This document shows, piece by piece, positions 60,326 through 64,000 of a stretch of DNA of 64,000 bases. Every line of letters starts with the position of its first letter. Positions within the stretch are counted from its first letter, which is position 1. Where the stretch lies: NCBI RefSeq assembly GCF_003641205.1, contig NZ_CP032762.1, forward strand, positions 5,352,001 through 5,416,000, given 5' to 3'. The notes under the pieces are model-generated. The model was not told where the DNA came from and did not search any database. It saw only the letters and a program-made list of their open reading frames with translations. The position numbers and the translations under genes were made by a program. Source of the DNA: Rhodococcus sp. P1Y. Lineage in GTDB: Bacteria; Actinomycetota; Actinomycetes; Mycobacteriales; Mycobacteriaceae.

Positions 60326-62064
60326 AGCCGCGCGCGAATTCCCGCATGCAATTCGCGCAGGCCTGCGCGTTCCGTCGTCACTTCCAGCACTCTGATTCCG
60401 GCAGGAGTGGAGCCTGCGGAATGACCGTGTTCGGCAGGAGTGGAGCTTGCGGAATGACCGATTCCGGCAGGAGTGGAGCCTGCGGAATGACCGTGTTCGG
60501 CAGGAGTGGAGCCTGCGGAACGACCGTGTTCCGCACTACCGTTCAGAGCGGCAGCAAGTTCCGTGACGTCGACGCTGCGATGTGCGATGCGATAAGCCGC
60601 GCACAGGGCTGCGAGATCCATCCCGTGCGGCGTTCCGAAAACTCGCTCGAATGCGCCTGCGTACTGCGGGTCGCCTTGCTCCAGCAACTCGAAGATTCCG
60701 CCGCCGTCGTCGTTGGCGACGACGATCGTCAAGTCGGTCGGACGAGGCTCGCCCGTGCCGATGAGCAGTCCTGACGCGTCGTGCAGGAAGGTCAGATCTC
60801 CGAGAAGAGCGATGGTCCGTCCCTCGCGTGCAAGCGCGGCGCCGACCGCGGTCGACACTGTGCCGTCGATGCCTGCGACGCCGCGGTTGGACAGCACACT
60901 GACCCCCGACGCCGGATAGCTGACGAGCGCGGCATCACGTACCGGGTTCGACGCCCCGAGCAGGAGCTGGTCACCGTCACGTAGCGCGGCCATGACTATC
61001 GCCGCTACGTGAAGTCCCGTCGACTTGGGGTGCGCGGCCAACTGATCGCGCACGGCGAGGTCGGCTCTCGAAGACAGGTCGGCGCAGCGTGCGATCCATT
61101 CGGGGCGCGGAGTCCCCGACGTCACGGCCCTCGTCCCCGTCGCCAGCACGTTGCCGGACACGTCGGGCCAACGTGGACCCGTGGTGAGTGCGAACACGTC
61201 GACGGCCGGGTCTGCGAGCAGTGCCGATACCGGACGGTGCAGCGTCGGACGACCGGTGATGATCGCCTGACGCGGTTTCAGTTGAGACAGCGCCAGCGGA
61301 TGGAGAGGAGCACCGTGCAGCGGAGCTGTCGGCTCGGCGACGGTGGGGAGGCCTGCGAGTTCGGGGCGAAGCGCGGCGCCGTGGCCCGATACGACGACGG
61401 TGTCGATCGTCAAGTCGATGTCGACGGGCACGTCGAGCGTTGCTTGCTGCGTCGTCGTCCACGGTGCGTCGGCGGGGCGTCCCTGAGGCGGCGGGGTGGC
61501 GTCGGACAGGTCGGGAACCAGCGGTTCACGCAAGGGGAGGTCGAAGTGGACGGGCCCGGCGTTGCCCGAGCGGGTTCCGCGTGCTGCCGCGAGCACCCGG
61601 CAGACTGCGCTGCGCCACTGGCTGTTCTGTCCGTCGCCGTCCTCGGCGAGGCCGAGACTGATGGTCGCGCGGACCTGGCTCCCGAACAGTCCGAGCTGCT
61701 CGACGGTCTGGTTGGCCCCGGTTCCGAGCATCTCGTACGGACGGTTCGCGCTCAGCACGATCAGCGGTATGCGCGCGTAGTTGGCCTCCAGCACTGCGGG
61801 TCCGAGGTTCGCGACAGCTGTACCCGAGGTCATGACGATCGGCACCGGTCGTCGTCCGCCGCCGAGAATCAAGCCGATGGCAAGAAATCCTGCGGTCCGC
61901 TCGTCGATCCGCATGTGGAGCCGCAGGCGGCCCGCCACGTCGGCCTCCTGCAGTGCGAATGCGAGAGGCGCGTTCCGCGAGCCGGGACAGAGCACGACGT
62001 CTCGAACACCACCGCGGACGAGTTCGTCGACGACGGCTGCGGCCTGAGCACTGGACGGGTTCAC
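60322..62064 (-). CDS. menD: SEPHCHC synthase MenD, with a repeat insertion near the C terminus
   Basis: 580 residues, thiamine-diphosphate enzyme of menaquinone synthesis (2-oxoglutarate plus isochorismate). Motifs: [29 protein letters not shown] (catalytic Glu), [35 protein letters not shown] and the ThDP site [15 protein letters not shown]...[14 protein letters not shown]. Between AALNGS and [11 protein letters not shown] there are four 11-residue repeats ([11 protein letters not shown] type) encoded by 33-bp DNA repeats at about 60400-60535; mycobacterial MenD is short there. The frame is intact, so the enzyme is probably functional. Start is GTG at 62064. Confidence 0.96.
   Translation of the reverse strand: MNPSSAQAAAVVDELVRGGVRDVVLCPGSRNAPLAFALQEADVAGRLRLHMRIDERTAGFLAIGLILGGGRRPVPIVMTSGTAVANLGPAVLEANYARIPLIVLSANRPYEMLGTGANQTVEQLGLFGSQVRATISLGLAEDGDGQNSQWRSAVCRVLAAARGTRSGNAGPVHFDLPLREPLVPDLSDATPPPQGRPADAPWTTTQQATLDVPVDIDLTIDTVVVSGHGAALRPELAGLPTVAEPTAPLHGAPLHPLALSQLKPRQAIITGRPTLHRPVSALLADPAVDVFALTTGPRWPDVSGNVLATGTRAVTSGTPRPEWIARCADLSSRADLAVRDQLAAHPKSTGLHVAAIVMAALRDGDQLLLGASNPVRDAALVSYPASGVSVLSNRGVAGIDGTVSTAVGAALAREGRTIALLGDLTFLHDASGLLIGTGEPRPTDLTIVVANDDGGGIFELLEQGDPQYAGAFERVFGTPHGMDLAALCAAYRIAHRSVDVTELAAALNGSAEHGRSAGSTPAEHGHSAGSTPAGIGHSASSTPAEHGHSAGSTPAGIRVLEVTTERAGLRELHAGIRARL
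60400..60535 (-). repeat. Four 33-bp tandem repeats inside menD
   Basis: On the coding strand the unit is GAACACGGTCATTCCGCAGG followed by CTCCACTCCTGCC. Units differ at a few bases; the third starts GGAATC. The core GTCATTCCGCAGGCT then CTCCTGCCG matches the dispersed elements at 48919 and 53484. Confidence 0.9.
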
Positions 62065-62137
62065 CTCTCCAGATTGTCAGAGCCCGCGCCGAATGCCCTA
62101 TCCGGCCTGCTGGTGATCTGTTTGACACCATAGAGGT

Positions 62138-62734
62138 GTGCGTACTGTCTTCGATCCGTCCGAGATGCCGCCTGGCGGCTTCTATCCCCTGCTCACGGCA
62201 TCCGTCGTTCCTCGTCCCATCGCCTGGGTCTCGACCATTTCCGAACACGGTGTGGTCAATCTCGCGCCGTACAGCTTCTTCTCGGTGTCCTCGTCCACCC
62301 CGCCTGTCGTGCAATTCACGTCCGTCGGGCGCAAGGACAGCCTGCGGAACATCGAGGCAACCGGTGAATTCGTGATCAATCTGGCCACGTCGGCATTGAT
62401 CGACCAAGTGAACCAATCGTCGGCGGGATACGACCACGGCGTCAGCGAACTCGAGGAACTGGGGATCGCCAGCGAACCCAGCGAGAAGGTGGCGCCTCCC
62501 CGCGTGGTCGACTCGCCCATCGCGATCGAGGCAACTCTGCATCAGGTGGTCGAGGTGGGCAATTCCTTCGTCGTGATGGGTCTCGTCGTCGCAATGGCCG
62601 TGCGTCCCGAGTTTCTCGCCGACGACGGTTTGCCGTCGTTCGAAAAGATCGCGCCGCTCAGCCGACTCGGTCGCAACGAATGGGGTCTCCCACCCGAGGT
62701 GCGGCTACTGGATCGCCCCGGCCGCCCTTCTTGA
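62138..62734 (+). CDS. Flavin reductase family protein (FMN-binding)
   Basis: 198 residues: FYPLLTASVVPRPIAWVST, GVVNLAPYSFFSVSSSTPPVVQFTS and GEFVINLAT are typical of the flavin-reductase-like FMN-binding split-barrel family. Starts GTG at 62138, divergent from menD. Its stop overlaps the next gene (TTGA). It may supply reduced flavin or be a stand-alone oxidoreductase. Confidence 0.85.
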   Translation: MRTVFDPSEMPPGGFYPLLTASVVPRPIAWVSTISEHGVVNLAPYSFFSVSSSTPPVVQFTSVGRKDSLRNIEATGEFVINLATSALIDQVNQSSAGYDHGVSELEELGIASEPSEKVAPPRVVDSPIAIEATLHQVVEVGNSFVVMGLVVAMAVRPEFLADDGLPSFEKIAPLSRLGRNEWGLPPEVRLLDRPGRPS

Positions 62735-63777
62735 GCCGCTGGTTCTCGCTCGTCCTCGTCACGGTCGTTCTGACGATCGGGGCGGCGCAACTGTCGATTC
62801 CGTCCCCCGGTCTGTTCGTCGCACTGTTCGTCGCCGTGGTGTTCGCGCTCGCAGGATGGGCACCGGCTTCGGGTCTGCCGAAACGGTTGGGCATAGCCTC
62901 GCAAGCAGTTCTGGGTGTCGAGATCGGCACGCTCGTGCAGCGCGACACACTCGCCACGCTCGGCGACAACTGGCTGCCCGTCGTGCTCGCATGTCTCGGC
63001 ACGCTGGTGCTCTCCATCGGCGCAGGGGCGCTGCTCGGACTTCGGAAGGACGTCGATTCGCTCACCGGTGCGCTTGCACTCGTCGCAGGTGGGGCGTCGG
63101 GCCTCGTCGCGATTGCACAGGAACTGGGCGGCGACGAACGAGTCGTGGCCGTCGTGCAGTACCTGCGCGTCGTGCTGGTCACGACGACGATGCCGCTCGT
63201 CGCGACCCTGGTGTTCTCAGCTCGCGGGACCGACGCCGTCTTCGTCGTCACTGCGGGGGCGCCTTGGTACCTCGACCTGATCTTCGTCGCGTTCTGCGCT
63301 GCGGTCGGATACGTGCTCGCGAGGTTGATCAAGCTACCCGCGCCCGGCCTGCTGGGACCGCTCATTCTTGCGACCGTCGTCGATCTGCTCGGATTCTCGT
63401 TCGGCGCTGGGGTCCCACCGGTTCTGCTGGCAGCGGCCTACATCGGTATCGGCTGGCAAGCAGGGATGCGGTTCACGATCGAGAGCCTTCGGTCGATCTC
63501 GCGCGTCCTGCCGACGGCACTGCTGCTGATCATCGGCGTCACCGTCGGATGCGCGATGCTCGGCTTGTGGCTCACCAACGCGACCTCGATCACCGCCTAC
63601 GAGGGCTATCTCGCCACGACGCCGGGCGGGGTCTACGCCGTCCTTGCCGTCGCTGCGTCCACCGGTGCCAACGTGACTTTTGTGGTCGCCGCACAGGTGA
63701 TCCGCGTGTTCATGATGTTGTTCGCCGTGCCGGTCGGCACGAAAATCGTGCGGCACTATCGACGTGGGTCGGGGTGA
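62731..63777 (+). CDS. AbrB-family membrane protein (putative transporter/regulator)
   Basis: 348 residues from the TTG at 62731, which overlaps the preceding stop (TTGA). About ten hydrophobic segments in two similar halves; LVAGGASGLVAIAQELGGDERVVAVVQYLRVVLV and TTPGGVYAVLAVAASTGANVTFVVAAQVIRVFMM are the duplicated AbrB signature once annotated as 'ammonia monooxygenase'. Function is unknown; transport of a small metabolite is possible. Confidence 0.82.
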   Translation: MSRWFSLVLVTVVLTIGAAQLSIPSPGLFVALFVAVVFALAGWAPASGLPKRLGIASQAVLGVEIGTLVQRDTLATLGDNWLPVVLACLGTLVLSIGAGALLGLRKDVDSLTGALALVAGGASGLVAIAQELGGDERVVAVVQYLRVVLVTTTMPLVATLVFSARGTDAVFVVTAGAPWYLDLIFVAFCAAVGYVLARLIKLPAPGLLGPLILATVVDLLGFSFGAGVPPVLLAAAYIGIGWQAGMRFTIESLRSISRVLPTALLLIIGVTVGCAMLGLWLTNATSITAYEGYLATTPGGVYAVLAVAASTGANVTFVVAAQVIRVFMMLFAVPVGTKIVRHYRRGSG

Positions 63778-63805
63778 GGGCGCGCCGGGGCCATAAGGTC
63801 TTCGT

Positions 63806-64000
63806 ATGCCCGATGCACGCGCAGGCCATGTCGTCGTACCCGCGATAGGCGGGGTGGATCGCAAGTCCTACGCCACGTTGCGTGCCAAACCCACTCCTCG
63901 GGCCGAGCGTTATCAACTCGGTAAGAGCCTGCGCGAGAAGGTGTCGCGTGAATCGATGGGCGACTGGACGCCACCGTCGGACCGACCCGATCCGATTCGT
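63806..64000 (+). CDS. DUF2252 family protein, N-terminal part (cut by the window edge)
   Basis: 65 codons without a stop to the window end, starting at ATG 63806 with AAGG seven bases upstream. RYQLGKSLREKVSRESMGDW then TPPSDRPDPIR is the conserved start of DUF2252 proteins, which have a kinase-like fold and unknown function. Confidence 0.75.
   Translation, partial: MPDARAGHVVVPAIGGVDRKSYATLRAKPTPRAERYQLGKSLREKVSRESMGDWTPPSDRPDPIR

Overview
The window looks like the chromosome of a mycolic-acid actinobacterium, most likely Rhodococcus or a close relative. The basis is the high GC content, frequent GTG starts with ATGA/GTGA overlaps, a complete Mce lipid-import operon, hadA-hadB, menaquinone genes and a gene order that follows the rpoBC / ribosomal-protein / hadAB / menD region of Mycobacterium tuberculosis. 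Species assignment is an inference; there is no rRNA gene in the window.

Layout. 1-7.5 kb: small accessory genes (aldo/keto reductase tail, luciferase-like monooxygenase, two VOC proteins, endonuclease/exonuclease/phosphatase protein, Tat-exported GMC oxidase, PhoD phosphatase, MarR regulator with a divergent NTF2-like gene). 7.5-15.1 kb: rpoC and rpoB on the minus strand. 15.1-16.3 kb: a gene-free stretch with palindromic repeats. 16.3-30.9 kb: an accessory lipid-type biosynthetic island. 31.1-43.0 kb: two Mce-associated proteins, mceF-A, yrbEB, yrbEA and the ATPase mkl, all minus strand. 43.3-50.8 kb: rplL, rplJ, two hydrolases on the plus strand, rplA, rplK, nusG, secE. 50.8-52.8 kb: tRNA-Trp, hadB, hadA, rpmG and tRNA-Met, -Thr, -Tyr. 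52.9-62.1 kb: yajQ, htpX, grcC-like prenyl synthase, menJ-like reductase, menG, mgtA-like mannosyltransferase, glutaredoxin-like and DUF3592 proteins, DUF2505 protein and menD. 62.1-64 kb: flavin reductase, AbrB-family membrane protein and the start of a DUF2252 protein.

The most interesting part is the 16.3-30.9 kb island. It holds a single-module, fully reducing type I PKS (KS-AT-DH-ER-KR-ACP, no thioesterase), a translationally coupled alpha-oxoamine synthase, a KAS III enzyme, an MMPL exporter coupled to a GNAT acyltransferase, and an unusual 852-residue fusion of a class III aminotransferase to an acyl-ACP reductase like the cyanobacterial AAR. Taken together these predict an exported, amino-functionalised long-chain lipid: an alpha-amino ketone, an alkyl amine, or a molecule with both ends aminated. 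The island lies between two otherwise syntenic conserved blocks.

The second theme is repeats. Three dispersed palindromic repeat families are present: 30-bp units in an array near rplA and related units near rpoB, 'GTAGT/ACTAC' intergenic palindromes, and a 'TCCGCAGGCT' element. A close relative of the last appears to have expanded in frame inside menD. Several proteins of the Mce operon also carry short in-frame tandem repeats at their flexible ends.
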